This document shows, piece after piece, positions 8,324-15,953 of a DNA stretch of 48,255 nt. Source of the DNA: an archaeon. Lineage in GTDB: Archaea; Nanobdellota; Nanobdellia; Woesearchaeales; GW2011-AR15. The notes under the pieces are model-generated. The model was not told the origin of the DNA, did no database searches, and was given only the letters and a program-made list of their open reading frames with translations. Position numbers and translations under genes: made by a program. Within the stretch, counting starts at the first letter, position 1. Every line of letters starts with the position of its first letter. The stretch covers positions 1-48,255 of the forward strand of contig JABHHN010000117.1 of assembly GCA_018671515.1 (NCBI GenBank), in the 5' to 3' direction.

Positions 8324-8377
8324 TTGTAAATTCAAACGAATTTGCAAGTTGAAAATCCACAAAATTGTGGCTTTTCA
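8324..8377. repeat. Two-hairpin intergenic element B
   Basis: TTGTAAATTC (8324-8333) pairs with GAATTTGCAA (8338-8347) apart from one G-U. Then TGAAAATCCACAA (8350-8362) pairs with TTGTGGCTTTTCA (8365-8377) with one mismatch and a 2-nt loop. A T-rich tract follows, so this copy could terminate the small membrane-protein transcript. The TGAAAATCC arm recurs in the groES leader. Confidence 0.5.
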
Positions 8378-8402
8378 TTATTTTTTATATTTTTAATTTA
8401 AA

Positions 8403-8987
8403 ATGGAAATGAAAATGAAAAAAAAAGGAATAGAATTATCTATAAATTTCTTAGTAATACTGATTCTCTCAATAGTAGTATTTGGTTTTGGGATATCTTT
8501 TTTGGCAAGAATTGCAAAAGTTGCAACAGAAATGGAATTACCTTCAGAAGAGAAGTTTTATTTAGAAGCTTGTCTAAATGAAGGAAAATCAGTATGTATA
8601 GGGACAAATAGACGAGTTGCAAAAATTAAGGAAACTATAATTTTGGGACTTGGAATAAGTAATACAATAGGTAAAGATACATTTAGTGTCTATAATGAAT
8701 TTAAACGTGCAGTACTAGATGATGATAGTTCTTTTGATTCTGATAGTATTGAAGATAATAAGGTGCCTGACACTCTAGAAGGTCCAAAAGAAGTTCTTAT
8801 AGAAAAAAATGAAAATCATAATGCGTTACTATCATATGTAGTTCCACTAGGTACGAAGGCAGGAGAATATGTGTATGATGCTTATGTTTGTATGGATGGA
8901 ACAGCAGAAAATGAAAGGGATCCCTGTGAAAAACATGGAGCTAAAGTATATGGTGGACTTCATAAAGTTTACATTGAAGTAATTTAA
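8403..8987 (+). CDS. Archaeal type IV pilin-like protein 2
   Basis: 194 residues. The leader MEMKMKKKG is followed by IELSINFLVILILSIVVFGFGISFL, a class III signal peptide with a cleavage site after KKKG. The remainder is an extracellular domain with four cysteines (LEACLNEGKSVC and YVCMDGT..DPCEKHG), which could form two disulfides. It has the same design as the protein at 7557-8081 but low sequence similarity, so it is a paralogous subunit rather than a recent duplicate. The start could also be the internal ATG at 8409 or 8415. Confidence 0.78.
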   Translation: MEMKMKKKGIELSINFLVILILSIVVFGFGISFLARIAKVATEMELPSEEKFYLEACLNEGKSVCIGTNRRVAKIKETIILGLGISNTIGKDTFSVYNEFKRAVLDDDSSFDSDSIEDNKVPDTLEGPKEVLIEKNENHNALLSYVVPLGTKAGEYVYDAYVCMDGTAENERDPCEKHGAKVYGGLHKVYIEVI

Positions 8988-9009
8988 ATATAATTTCTTA
9001 AATTTTTTA

Positions 9010-9759
9010 TTACATTTTTTTTATTATTTCTGAGAATTTTATAGGATCAAGACTTGCTCCACCTGGTAGTGCTCCATCAATATTTTCTTTTATTATTAAC
9101 CCTTCAATGTTTTCTGGTTTTACACTTCCACCATAAATAATTCTTAAATTTTGAGATGTTTCTTCATCATATAATTCACTTATTAAATTTCTAATAAATG
9201 AATGCACATCTTCTGCCAATTCAGGAGTTGCAGTTTTTCCTGTTCCTATGGCCCAAACAGGTTCATATGCAATAACCATTTGATTCAAATCTTCTTTTGA
9301 AATATCTGATAGGCCTTCAGTGATTTGTTTTTGAATCACTTTTTGAGTTTGTTCACTTTCATTTTCTTCTAATGTTTCACCACAACAAAAGATGATTTTA
9401 ATGTTATGAACAAGCGCTTTTTTTATTTTTTTATTTAGTATAGAATTTGTTTCATTAAAATATTTTCTTCTCTCAGAATGTCCTACAACTACATAATCAC
9501 AGAATTCTTTTATCATTAATGGTGATATTTCACCAGTATAAGCTCCACTATCTTCAAAATACATATTTTGAGCTGCAAGTTTTATATTGGTTCCTTGAGT
9601 TGAATTTTTTAATTCTGGAAGAAGAGTGAAAGGTGCACATAATACAATATCAATATTATTTATTTCTGAAATTAGTTCTTTGAAATTAGAAGCATATTCT
9701 TTTGCTTCATCTACTGTTTTATTCATTTTCCAATTACCAGCAATAAATTTTTTTCTCAT
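9010..9759 (-). CDS. tpiA: Triosephosphate isomerase, bacterial-type length
   Basis: 249 residues from the ATG at 9759, chosen over an upstream in-frame ATG at 9825 because AAAGGTGG directly precedes it. It interconverts dihydroxyacetone phosphate and glyceraldehyde 3-phosphate. It has AGNWKMN near the N-terminus (catalytic Lys), VVGHSERR (catalytic His), AYEPVWAIGTGKTA (catalytic Glu and loop 6) and IIYGGSVKPEN plus DGALPGGASLDP. Most euryarchaeal enzymes are about 220-225 residues and lack several outer helices, so this is the bacterial/eukaryotic form. It lies 96 nt downstream of lgt on the same strand. Confidence 0.95.
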   Translation of the reverse strand: MRKKFIAGNWKMNKTVDEAKEYASNFKELISEINNIDIVLCAPFTLLPELKNSTQGTNIKLAAQNMYFEDSGAYTGEISPLMIKEFCDYVVVGHSERRKYFNETNSILNKKIKKALVHNIKIIFCCGETLEENESEQTQKVIQKQITEGLSDISKEDLNQMVIAYEPVWAIGTGKTATPELAEDVHSFIRNLISELYDEETSQNLRIIYGGSVKPENIEGLIIKENIDGALPGGASLDPIKFSEIIKKM

Positions 9760-9855
9760 TTTTCCACCTTTGTTTTTATATTTACATACTAAAAAAAGCA
9801 AAAAACTGCTTTTTTGGCATCTCAAAAATTCTTTTTTAAATTTTGTATACAGATT

Positions 9856-10686
9856 TTAGTGTGTGATAATTTTCAATTTAGGATTTTTAAGATTATATAT
9901 TTTTTTGAAAAAATAAATGCTACAAATTACTAGTAAAATACATAGCCATTGTGCATCTGTTAGTATTCCAAAAGTTAACATATTTATTCTAAAAAATTCA
10001 GTATGGAATCTAAATATACCATAAAAAAACATAAATACGGGTAAAAGAGTTCCAGTCTTTATTTTTTTACTTTTTTTGTTTTTAATTATGTGAAGTATAA
10101 AAAATAATGTAAACATAGTTAATGCTTCATATAATTGAGTTGGATGTCTGAACCCTTCAAATCCAGGGAATTGTACTGCCCAAGGTAGACTAGTGATTGG
10201 ACCTATATGTTCAGCATTGATGAAATTGGCAATTCTACCTATTCCAATAACTAGAGGTATTGGATATATTACAATGTCTGCTAATTCAACAAAATTAATT
10301 TTTTTCTTTTTACAATAAAAATATCCATAAAGCATTACACCAATGAATCCTCCAAAAAATGCCATACCACCATTCCAGACAGCAAGCATAGAAGGGATTG
10401 GTATTGAAAATGAGAATAATTTTAATTCTATAAAAAAAGGATTCATATAATGATTAAATGCAGTAAAAACATGAAGGATCCTTGCACCTATTACTATAGC
10501 AAGCATGATTCCCATCATAAGATCAATTGTAGATTCTTTATTTAATTGTTTTAACTTACCTTTTTCTACTTCTTTAACTACAATATGTGTAACAATAAGA
10601 AATCCTAATGCATATACAAGACCATAATATCTTATTCCAAAAGGACCAAGTTGTAAAAGAACAGGATTGATATTATGTACAAACAT
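9856..10686 (-). CDS. lgt: Prolipoprotein diacylglyceryl transferase (Lgt)
   Basis: 276 residues with about seven membrane segments. Lgt moves diacylglycerol from a phospholipid to the lipobox cysteine of preprolipoproteins. Family signatures are RYYGLVYALGF (residues 19-29), VWNGGMAFFGG (103-113), GRIANFINAEHIG (150-162, the Lgt signature with its essential Arg), HPTQLYEAL and YGIFRFHTEFFR. The histidine of the bacterial GGMSFHGG motif (E. coli His103) is Phe here. Lgt is not part of the normal archaeal gene set; with lspA at 38975 it suggests an imported lipoprotein pathway. No lipobox protein is visible in the window. Confidence 0.93.
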   Translation of the reverse strand: MFVHNINPVLLQLGPFGIRYYGLVYALGFLIVTHIVVKEVEKGKLKQLNKESTIDLMMGIMLAIVIGARILHVFTAFNHYMNPFFIELKLFSFSIPIPSMLAVWNGGMAFFGGFIGVMLYGYFYCKKKKINFVELADIVIYPIPLVIGIGRIANFINAEHIGPITSLPWAVQFPGFEGFRHPTQLYEALTMFTLFFILHIIKNKKSKKIKTGTLLPVFMFFYGIFRFHTEFFRINMLTFGILTDAQWLCILLVICSIYFFKKIYNLKNPKLKIITH

Positions 10687-10802
10687 GGCTTTTGATAATT
10701 ATTAGATGTTTAAAATATTATCTAAAAAAAAGAAGGAATTAATATTATTTTAGAAATTAATTATGATAATTTTTTTGTAAATATAAATTTTAATCATTAT
10801 TT

Positions 10803-10858
10803 GATAAGTGCAGAACACTTATCTTTACATAAAAGAATTTACAAGAAGTAAATTCTTT
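10803..10858. repeat. Two-hairpin intergenic element C
   Basis: GATAAGTG (10803-10810) pairs with CACTTATC (10816-10823) over a 5-nt loop. AAAGAATTTAC (10832-10842) pairs with GTAAATTCTTT (10848-10858), again over a 5-nt loop. Both stems are perfect. It lies between the divergent lgt and NYN genes, so it is not a terminator of either. Order and core sequence match element A at 4948-5005. Confidence 0.55.
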
Positions 10859-10880
10859 AAATTTAGACTCAATAAAAATA

Positions 10881-10952
10881 ATTTTGAATTTAATTTTGAA
10901 TTTAATTTTGAATTTAATTTTGAATTTAATTTTGAATTTAATTTTGAATTTT
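10881..10952. repeat. 12-bp tandem repeat, six copies
   Basis: The unit ATTTTGAATTTA is repeated six times, the last copy with one change. Within the 437-nt divergent gap between lgt (start 10686) and the NYN gene (start 11124), this repeat, element C and the NYN promoter are all I can see. On the minus strand it gives an artificial (NSKL)n reading frame. Confidence 0.95.
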
Positions 10953-11086
10953 TTATTGAATAAGTTAGAATAGATAAATTTTCATTATTAATTATTCTTC
11001 TTTTAAATACATTTATATACATTTTATAATTATCCAAAATTAAGTTTTTAAAATATAAAATAAATTTTAAGAAATAATTTAAAAAG

Positions 11087-11114
11087 TATATAAATAAAAT
11101 AAAAAATATAGGAG
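11087..11114 (+). promoter_or_regulatory. TATA box and ribosome-binding site of the NYN gene
   Basis: AGTATATAAATA is a strong archaeal TATA box about 30 nt before the ATG at 11124. GGAGTG at 11111-11116 could act as the ribosome-binding site, although the leader would then be very short. Confidence 0.45.
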
Positions 11115-11123
11115 TGAAATAAA

Positions 11124-12404
11124 ATGGTAGTACACTTTAATCAGAGAGTTGGAGTTTTTATTGATGTGCAGAATATGTACTACAGCGCAAAACAGTTGTA
11201 TGGAAAAAAAGTAAATTATGCAAATATATTAAAAAATGCAACAGCAGGAAGAAAATTAATAAGAGCAATAACATATGTTATAAAAGCAGATATAAAAGAA
11301 GAAAGCAATTTTTTTGATGCGCTGGAAAAAATTGGTTATGAAGTTAGATCTAAAGACCTTCAAATATTTTTTGGAGGAGCAAAGAAAGGAGATTGGGATG
11401 TAGGTATCGCAATGGATGTAATGAAACTTGCACCAAAACTGGATGTAGTTATTTTAGTTAGTGGTGACGGAGATTTTAAAGATTTATTAGAACATTGTAA
11501 AGCACTTGGTTGTAGGACAGAAGTTATGGCTTTTGGACAGACAGCATCCTCACGAATAAAAAAAGAAGCAGATTATTATTTAGATATGGATAAACACGTA
11601 GATAAATATTTGATTGGTGGAGATATTACAAAGAAGGGTGTTAACCCAAAGAATGGTCAAAAAAAGTCAGTTGCGGAAATTGGAGCATTAGTAAATATTA
11701 GAGCAACAACGACAGATGGATTTGAAGATAAAGTTGGAAAAGTTCAAAGTAATAATTCTAAAATTCCAGCTGCTAAACCAAGATCAGCATTAAAACAAGG
11801 TATGAAACCAAGACCTATGCAGAATCAAGGTAATAATCAAAGAATGCAGAACAATAAACCATTTGTTAAAAAACCATTTGTTAAAAAACCATTTGTTAAA
11901 AATGAATTTGATAATAGGAATAAAGGGTATAATAGAGATAACAATAGGAATAATAATAGGGGCGGTTTCCAAAAGAAGCCATTTGAAAGGCGTGGATTTG
12001 ATGGTGGTGGAAGACCAGAAGTGTCTTTAATTGATCAAATAAATATGCAGCAACCAAATCCTATGAAAAAGGAAAATGTTGTTCCAAAAAAAACAGGGTT
12101 TAAGCCTTCTCAAAAACCAGTGGTAAAGAAAGTAGCTCCAGTAGTAAAGAAGCCAGTTTCTCAAAAACCAGTTGGAAAGAAAGTAGTTCTTGCAGTAAAG
12201 AAGCCAATTTCAAAAAAACCAACTGCAAAAAAATCAGTTTCAAAAAAATCAGCTGTTATAAAAACAGTTGAAAAAAAGAAACCTGTAAAAAAAGCAGTAG
12301 TTAAGAAAACAGAAACTAAGAAAACTGTTTCTAAACCTAAAGAAACTAAAAAGGCAGAAAAACCAAAGAAAAAGTCAATTCTTAAAAAAATCTTTAAGAA
12401 ATAA
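11124..12404 (+). CDS. NYN (LabA/PIN-like) domain protein with long basic tail
   Basis: 426 residues. Residues 1-165 are an NYN/LabA domain with a PIN-like nuclease fold: GVFIDVQNMYY near residue 10 (first metal-binding Asp), WDVGIAMDVMKLA near 90, VSGDGDFKDLLEH near 112 (acidic cluster) and GCRTEVMAFG. The rest is low complexity: a Gln/Asn/Arg-rich stretch with three KPFVK repeats, then a Lys/Pro/Val tail of KPVVKK, KKPVSKK and KKTVSK type, like histone H1 or nucleic-acid-condensing tails. I infer an RNA-processing or RNA-binding protein in which the tail binds nucleic acid. There is no operon partner. Confidence 0.85.
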   Translation: MVVHFNQRVGVFIDVQNMYYSAKQLYGKKVNYANILKNATAGRKLIRAITYVIKADIKEESNFFDALEKIGYEVRSKDLQIFFGGAKKGDWDVGIAMDVMKLAPKLDVVILVSGDGDFKDLLEHCKALGCRTEVMAFGQTASSRIKKEADYYLDMDKHVDKYLIGGDITKKGVNPKNGQKKSVAEIGALVNIRATTTDGFEDKVGKVQSNNSKIPAAKPRSALKQGMKPRPMQNQGNNQRMQNNKPFVKKPFVKKPFVKNEFDNRNKGYNRDNNRNNNRGGFQKKPFERRGFDGGGRPEVSLIDQINMQQPNPMKKENVVPKKTGFKPSQKPVVKKVAPVVKKPVSQKPVGKKVVLAVKKPISKKPTAKKSVSKKSAVIKTVEKKKPVKKAVVKKTETKKTVSKPKETKKAEKPKKKSILKKIFKK

Positions 12405-12435
12405 TTTTTTTTATTTTTTTATTATATTTTATTTT

Positions 12436-12795
12436 TTAGATCTTAACTTTCATTTTTAGTAAAATCCAGATACTTATTATAAATCCATATCCTAACAATA
12501 AATATTCTATTTCAAAATATTTTACTAAAAGTATGATTGATCCTAATACTATTGCAAAAAGGGCAGATAATAGGAGAAAACTTTCAATTAATGCTTTTAT
12601 AAATTCTCTTTTTAATGCATACAAGGTTTTAGTTGTTTCTTCTCTTATGTCTTCAACTTTTTTTTTGATTTTATATTTTTGATTTATATGATCTACTGAA
12701 AGATGGATTAGAAGGTCAAAAAAATCATAAATTTTGTCAAGTGCCATTATAGCTACAGATTTTGTTATTTTTTTTTTAGTATTTTTTTTTACCAT
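12436..12795 (-). CDS. Small membrane protein with coiled-coil region, function unknown
   Basis: 119 residues. A Lys/Thr-rich N-terminus (MVKKNTKKKITKS) and an amphipathic region (about 15-70, DKIYDFFDLLIHLSVDHINQKYKIKKKVEDIREE) precede two membrane helices (about 73-92 and 96-112). It converges with the NYN gene (31 T-rich nt between) and diverges from the DUF134 operon. I do not recognise a family; similar two-helix proteins are sometimes annotated as phage-holin-superfamily-like, but I cannot support that here. Confidence 0.6.
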   Translation of the reverse strand: MVKKNTKKKITKSVAIMALDKIYDFFDLLIHLSVDHINQKYKIKKKVEDIREETTKTLYALKREFIKALIESFLLLSALFAIVLGSIILLVKYFEIEYLLLGYGFIISIWILLKMKVKI

Positions 12796-12844
12796 TTGGA
12801 TTTCTAAGTATTCAGAATTTATAAATTTAATTAAACATCCAAAA

Positions 12845-12879
12845 ACTATATAAATAGATTATGAATACTTATTCATAAT
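12845..12879. promoter_or_regulatory. TATA box plus 22-bp palindromic operator for the DUF134 operon
   Basis: A TATA box (ACTATATAAATA, about 12845-12856) is followed immediately by ATTATGAATA (12858-12867), CT, then TATTCATAAT (12870-12879). This is a perfect inverted repeat covering the expected transcription start, 8 nt before the ATG at 12888. A repressor dimer bound here would block initiation; the DUF134 protein encoded next is the obvious candidate. Confidence 0.65.
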
Positions 12880-12887
12880 GGTTTAAT

Positions 12888-13310
12888 ATGGTAAGACCAA
12901 AAAAACAAAGATATGTTGGAAAAGAACCGATTATAGATTATTTTAAACCTCGGGGAATTCCAATTAGAGATTTAGAAGAAATTAATCTTACAAAAGAAGA
13001 ATATGAAGCATTGAGATTAAAAGAAATTGAAAATTATAGTCAAGTCAAATGTTCAGAATTAATGAATGTTTCTCAACCAACTTATTCAAGAGTTTTAGAT
13101 TCAGCTAGAAAAAAAATTACTGATGCAATAGTTAATGGAAAGGCACTTAAAATTGAAGGTGGTGTTTTTAAGTTAGTTAAAAGAAAGTTTAAGTGTTTTG
13201 ATTGTAAAAGTGAATGGATGATTGCTTTTGGAACCGGAAGACCAAATTCATGTCCAAAATGTGAAGGACTAGATATTCAGAGAGTTAGTTTGGAAAAGAT
13301 TAGTGTTTAA
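12888..13310 (+). CDS. DUF134-family DNA-binding protein
   Basis: 140 residues. It has the DUF134 layout: an N-terminal MVRPKKQRYV, a sigma-70 region-4-like HTH (LTKEEYEALRLKEIENYSQVKCSELMNVSQPTYSRVLDSARKKI, residues about 35-80) and a C-terminal zinc-ribbon-like part with CFDC and CPKC pairs (residues about 104-125). DUF134 genes are typically found beside NifX/Fe-Mo-cofactor-domain and MRP/MinD-type ATPase genes, as here. Its probable role is regulating this cluster, perhaps by sensing metal or an iron-sulfur cluster. A palindrome over its own promoter supports autoregulation. Confidence 0.88.
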   Translation: MVRPKKQRYVGKEPIIDYFKPRGIPIRDLEEINLTKEEYEALRLKEIENYSQVKCSELMNVSQPTYSRVLDSARKKITDAIVNGKALKIEGGVFKLVKRKFKCFDCKSEWMIAFGTGRPNSCPKCEGLDIQRVSLEKISV

Positions 13311-13347
13311 AATAAGCAAAAATAAATATTTAAAAGGTGAATTAAAA

Positions 13348-14136
13348 ATGAAAATTGAAAATAATTTTCAAACCTCAAGTTTAAGCAAACTTAAGGAAAT
13401 GAAAATAATAATAAGTTCAAATGGGGAAACAATTGATTCTCCAATAGATACAAGATTTGGAAGATGTAAATATTTTGTTATGGTTGAAATTGAAAATAGT
13501 GAAATTAAAAATGTCTCTACCATTGAAAACCAAGGTGCCATACAAGGTCATGGTGCAGGCATAAAGGCAGCAGAACAAATAGGAAATTTAAAACCAGATT
13601 TATTGATTACTGGGAGTTTAGGTCCAAATGCATTTGACATAATTAAAGAATTAGAAATCCCTGCATTTCAAGGATTTGGCACAGTAAAAGAATCTGTAGA
13701 AAAATTCATAAGTGGTGAATTAAATAAAATCACAAACAATGTTGAATCACATAGTGGTGAAGTAAAAACTAATGAAGTAAAAAAAGACAGAATTTATTTT
13801 CCATTATTAGATGATAATGGAATGGAATCACAAATATCTGAACATTTTGGCCATGCACCTTTTTTTGGATTGTATGATTTTGAAACAAAAGAATTATCAA
13901 TTATAAAAAATGATTTGGATCATACAAATCCTAATAAATCACCAATTGATCAAATTATTGAAACTGTTAATCCTACAATAATTTTTGCGCAAGGTATTGG
14001 TGGGCGAGCAGTTGGCTTAATTAAAGATAAAGGACTAGGTCTAAAAACATCTTTAGATTATAAAATAGTTCAAGAAATTATTGATAATATGGATAAATTA
14101 AGTGATCAAACAAAAGATTGTGGGCATAAACACTAA
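13348..14136 (+). CDS. Tandem NifX/NifB-type (dinitrogenase cofactor) domain protein
   Basis: 262 residues from the ATG at 13348, which has AAGGTGA 8 nt upstream; an in-frame start at 13303 overlaps DUF134. It has two copies of the Fe-Mo-cofactor-biosynthesis domain (NifX/NafY fold). Domain 1 (about 18-115) has DTRFGRCKYFVMVEI and QGHGAGIKAAEQI; domain 2 (about 148-245) has SEHFGHAPFFGLYDF and AQGIGGRAVGLI. The C-terminus ends CGHKH, a possible metal ligand. These domains bind iron-sulfur or metal clusters. Without any nif genes here, nitrogen fixation is not implied; cluster handling with the two ferredoxin-ATPases downstream is. Confidence 0.88.
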   Translation: MKIENNFQTSSLSKLKEMKIIISSNGETIDSPIDTRFGRCKYFVMVEIENSEIKNVSTIENQGAIQGHGAGIKAAEQIGNLKPDLLITGSLGPNAFDIIKELEIPAFQGFGTVKESVEKFISGELNKITNNVESHSGEVKTNEVKKDRIYFPLLDDNGMESQISEHFGHAPFFGLYDFETKELSIIKNDLDHTNPNKSPIDQIIETVNPTIIFAQGIGGRAVGLIKDKGLGLKTSLDYKIVQEIIDNMDKLSDQTKDCGHKH

Positions 14137-14184
14137 AAAAGCTTATTTGAATCAATATATTTATTTTTTTATTCTAGATTTTAA

Positions 14185-15021
14185 ATGAAAATAATAGGGA
14201 TAACAGGAGGAAAAGGTGGAACTGGAAAATCAACTGTAGCTACTGCTTTGGCAGTTGAACTTGGAAAAACCAATAATGTATTATTGGTTGATATGGATGT
14301 TGATTGTCCAAATGATCATCTAATTATAAATATTGAAAGAGAAGAATTAAGAACTGTGTATCAAAGAATTCCTAAATGGGATTATGATAAATGTTCAAAA
14401 TGTGGGTTCTGTGGTGAAGTTTGTAAGACAAATGCGATAGTCTCAATCAAAAATAAAGAACCAATATCTATTCCTGCTCAATGTTATGGTTGTGGGTCTT
14501 GTGTCATTATTTGTCCTGAAAAAGCTATTTCATGGGATAAAAAAGAAATAGGAAAAATTTATTCTGGAAATAATCATAATATTGATTTTTTATCTGGTGA
14601 ATTAAAAATTAATGAACCAGTTTCTGAATTTATTGTAAATGAAGTAAATGAAATTGTAGAATCAAAAAAAGAAAATTATGATTATATAATTATTGATACT
14701 GCAGCAGGAACTCACTGTGATGTTATAGCAGCATTGGAAATTTGTGATTTTATATATACAGTAACTGAACCGACATCTCTTGGAGAACATGATGCAGAAC
14801 TTATTATTCAACTAGCAATCAAGATGAATAAACCATATGATGTTATATTAAATAGGTTTGAAAATAATGATTCAATTATTGTAAATATGTTAAAGAAATT
14901 TAATAAAACAATTGCATTTAAAATTCCTTATAAAAAATCTATTATAAAACTATATTCATTGGGGATTCCTGTAGATGATGAATCAATAAAATATGTTGCA
15001 AAAGAGATTCAAATTAAATAA
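14185..15021 (+). CDS. MinD-superfamily P-loop ATPase with inserted ferredoxin domain (copy 1)
   Basis: 278 residues. The deviant Walker A GGKGGTGKST (residues 8-17) and DMDVDCPND mark the MinD/Mrp/NBP35 class. Residues about 70-115 are an inserted 2[4Fe-4S] ferredoxin with CSKCGFCGEVC and CYGCGSCVIIC. TVTEPTSLGEHD near 193 is typical of the family. Such proteins are usually paired, as here with the gene at 15048, and lie beside NifX-domain and DUF134 genes. I infer ATP-driven iron-sulfur cluster or electron transfer, not cell-division placement. The start is probably leaderless or weakly led. Confidence 0.92.
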   Translation: MKIIGITGGKGGTGKSTVATALAVELGKTNNVLLVDMDVDCPNDHLIINIEREELRTVYQRIPKWDYDKCSKCGFCGEVCKTNAIVSIKNKEPISIPAQCYGCGSCVIICPEKAISWDKKEIGKIYSGNNHNIDFLSGELKINEPVSEFIVNEVNEIVESKKENYDYIIIDTAAGTHCDVIAALEICDFIYTVTEPTSLGEHDAELIIQLAIKMNKPYDVILNRFENNDSIIVNMLKKFNKTIAFKIPYKKSIIKLYSLGIPVDDESIKYVAKEIQIK

Positions 15022-15047
15022 TATATTAAAAAGCAAATTTTATTAGA

Positions 15048-15929
15048 ATGAAAAAAATAACAATATTGTCGGGAAAAGGAGGGGTTGGTAAGAGTAGTAT
15101 TACTGCTTCTTTGGCAGTTACAATGTCAAAAAAACATAAAATTATTTGTGTTGATTGTGATGTAGATGCATCTAATTTAGCTCTTATTTTTGGTTTAAGA
15201 GATATAGATTATGATTCATGGAAACCAATTTCGACTAATCAAAAAGCATACTTTGATTTAGAAAAATGTAATTCATGTGGGAAGTGTTATAGGACTTGTT
15301 ATTTTGACGCTATTAAATTTGAAAATAATAAACCAGAGTTAAAACAATTTAGTTGTGAGGGATGCGGTGCTTGTGAATTAGTATGTGCAAAAGATGCTAT
15401 AACATTAGTTAATGTAGATAATGCAAAGATAGGGTATGCAAAAACTAAATATGATTTTAAGGTTGTATCTGCACAATTAGGTATTGGTGAATCTGGTTCA
15501 GGAAAAGTTGTTTCAGCTGTAAAAGAATTAGGTGATAAATTATCTGAAAATTCGGATTTTATGTTAATTGATGCGGCAGCAGGGATTGGTTGCCCTGTAA
15601 TTGCATCAGTTACAGGGAGTGATTATGTAATAGCTATTACTGAACCAACTCCATCTGGATTTTCAGATTTAAAACGAGCTCTAAAAATGGTAAATCATTT
15701 TAAGATACCTAAAAGTGTAATAATAAATAAATATGATATAAATTTAGACTTTTCAAAAAAAATAGAAAAATATCTTATTGAAAATAATTTGAAATTAACA
15801 TCAAAAATAAAATATGATAAATCATTTAGTGATGCTTTAATGAATTTAGTTCCAGTTATAGAACAGAATGAAGAATTTTTAAATGTATTTCAAAAAATTT
15901 ATGTGGATTTAAGTAAAGAAATATTTTAA
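15048..15929 (+). CDS. MinD-superfamily P-loop ATPase with inserted ferredoxin domain (copy 2)
   Basis: 293 residues, a paralogue of the preceding protein. Walker A is SGKGGVGKSS (residues 8-17). DCDVDASNLALIFG, the ferredoxin insert with CNSCGKCYRTC and CEGCGACELVC (about 75-125), and AITEPTPSGFSDL all match the family. The two genes are 26 nt apart. Differing residues between the copies suggest they form a heterodimer rather than being redundant, as proposed for other paired ATPases of this family. A membrane-anchored winged-helix protein follows 24 nt later and may belong to the same unit. Confidence 0.92.
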   Translation: MKKITILSGKGGVGKSSITASLAVTMSKKHKIICVDCDVDASNLALIFGLRDIDYDSWKPISTNQKAYFDLEKCNSCGKCYRTCYFDAIKFENNKPELKQFSCEGCGACELVCAKDAITLVNVDNAKIGYAKTKYDFKVVSAQLGIGESGSGKVVSAVKELGDKLSENSDFMLIDAAAGIGCPVIASVTGSDYVIAITEPTPSGFSDLKRALKMVNHFKIPKSVIINKYDINLDFSKKIEKYLIENNLKLTSKIKYDKSFSDALMNLVPVIEQNEEFLNVFQKIYVDLSKEIF

Positions 15930-15953
15930 TAAAAAATTAATCAATTAGTAGTT

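Noticed and set aside
10881-10952. CRISPR array
   Set aside because: The repeats are contiguous 12-bp units with no spacers. No other regularly spaced repeat and no cas gene was seen in the window.
10825-11037. 70-residue reading frame on the minus strand with (NSKL) repeats
   Set aside because: It is a by-product of the 12-bp tandem repeat and of element C. No ribosome-binding site, no domain, and it lies across a divergent promoter region.
13348-15929. Nitrogen-fixation cluster
   Set aside because: NifX-type domains and ferredoxin-ATPases occur in many non-fixing archaea; no nifH, nifD or nifK gene is here.
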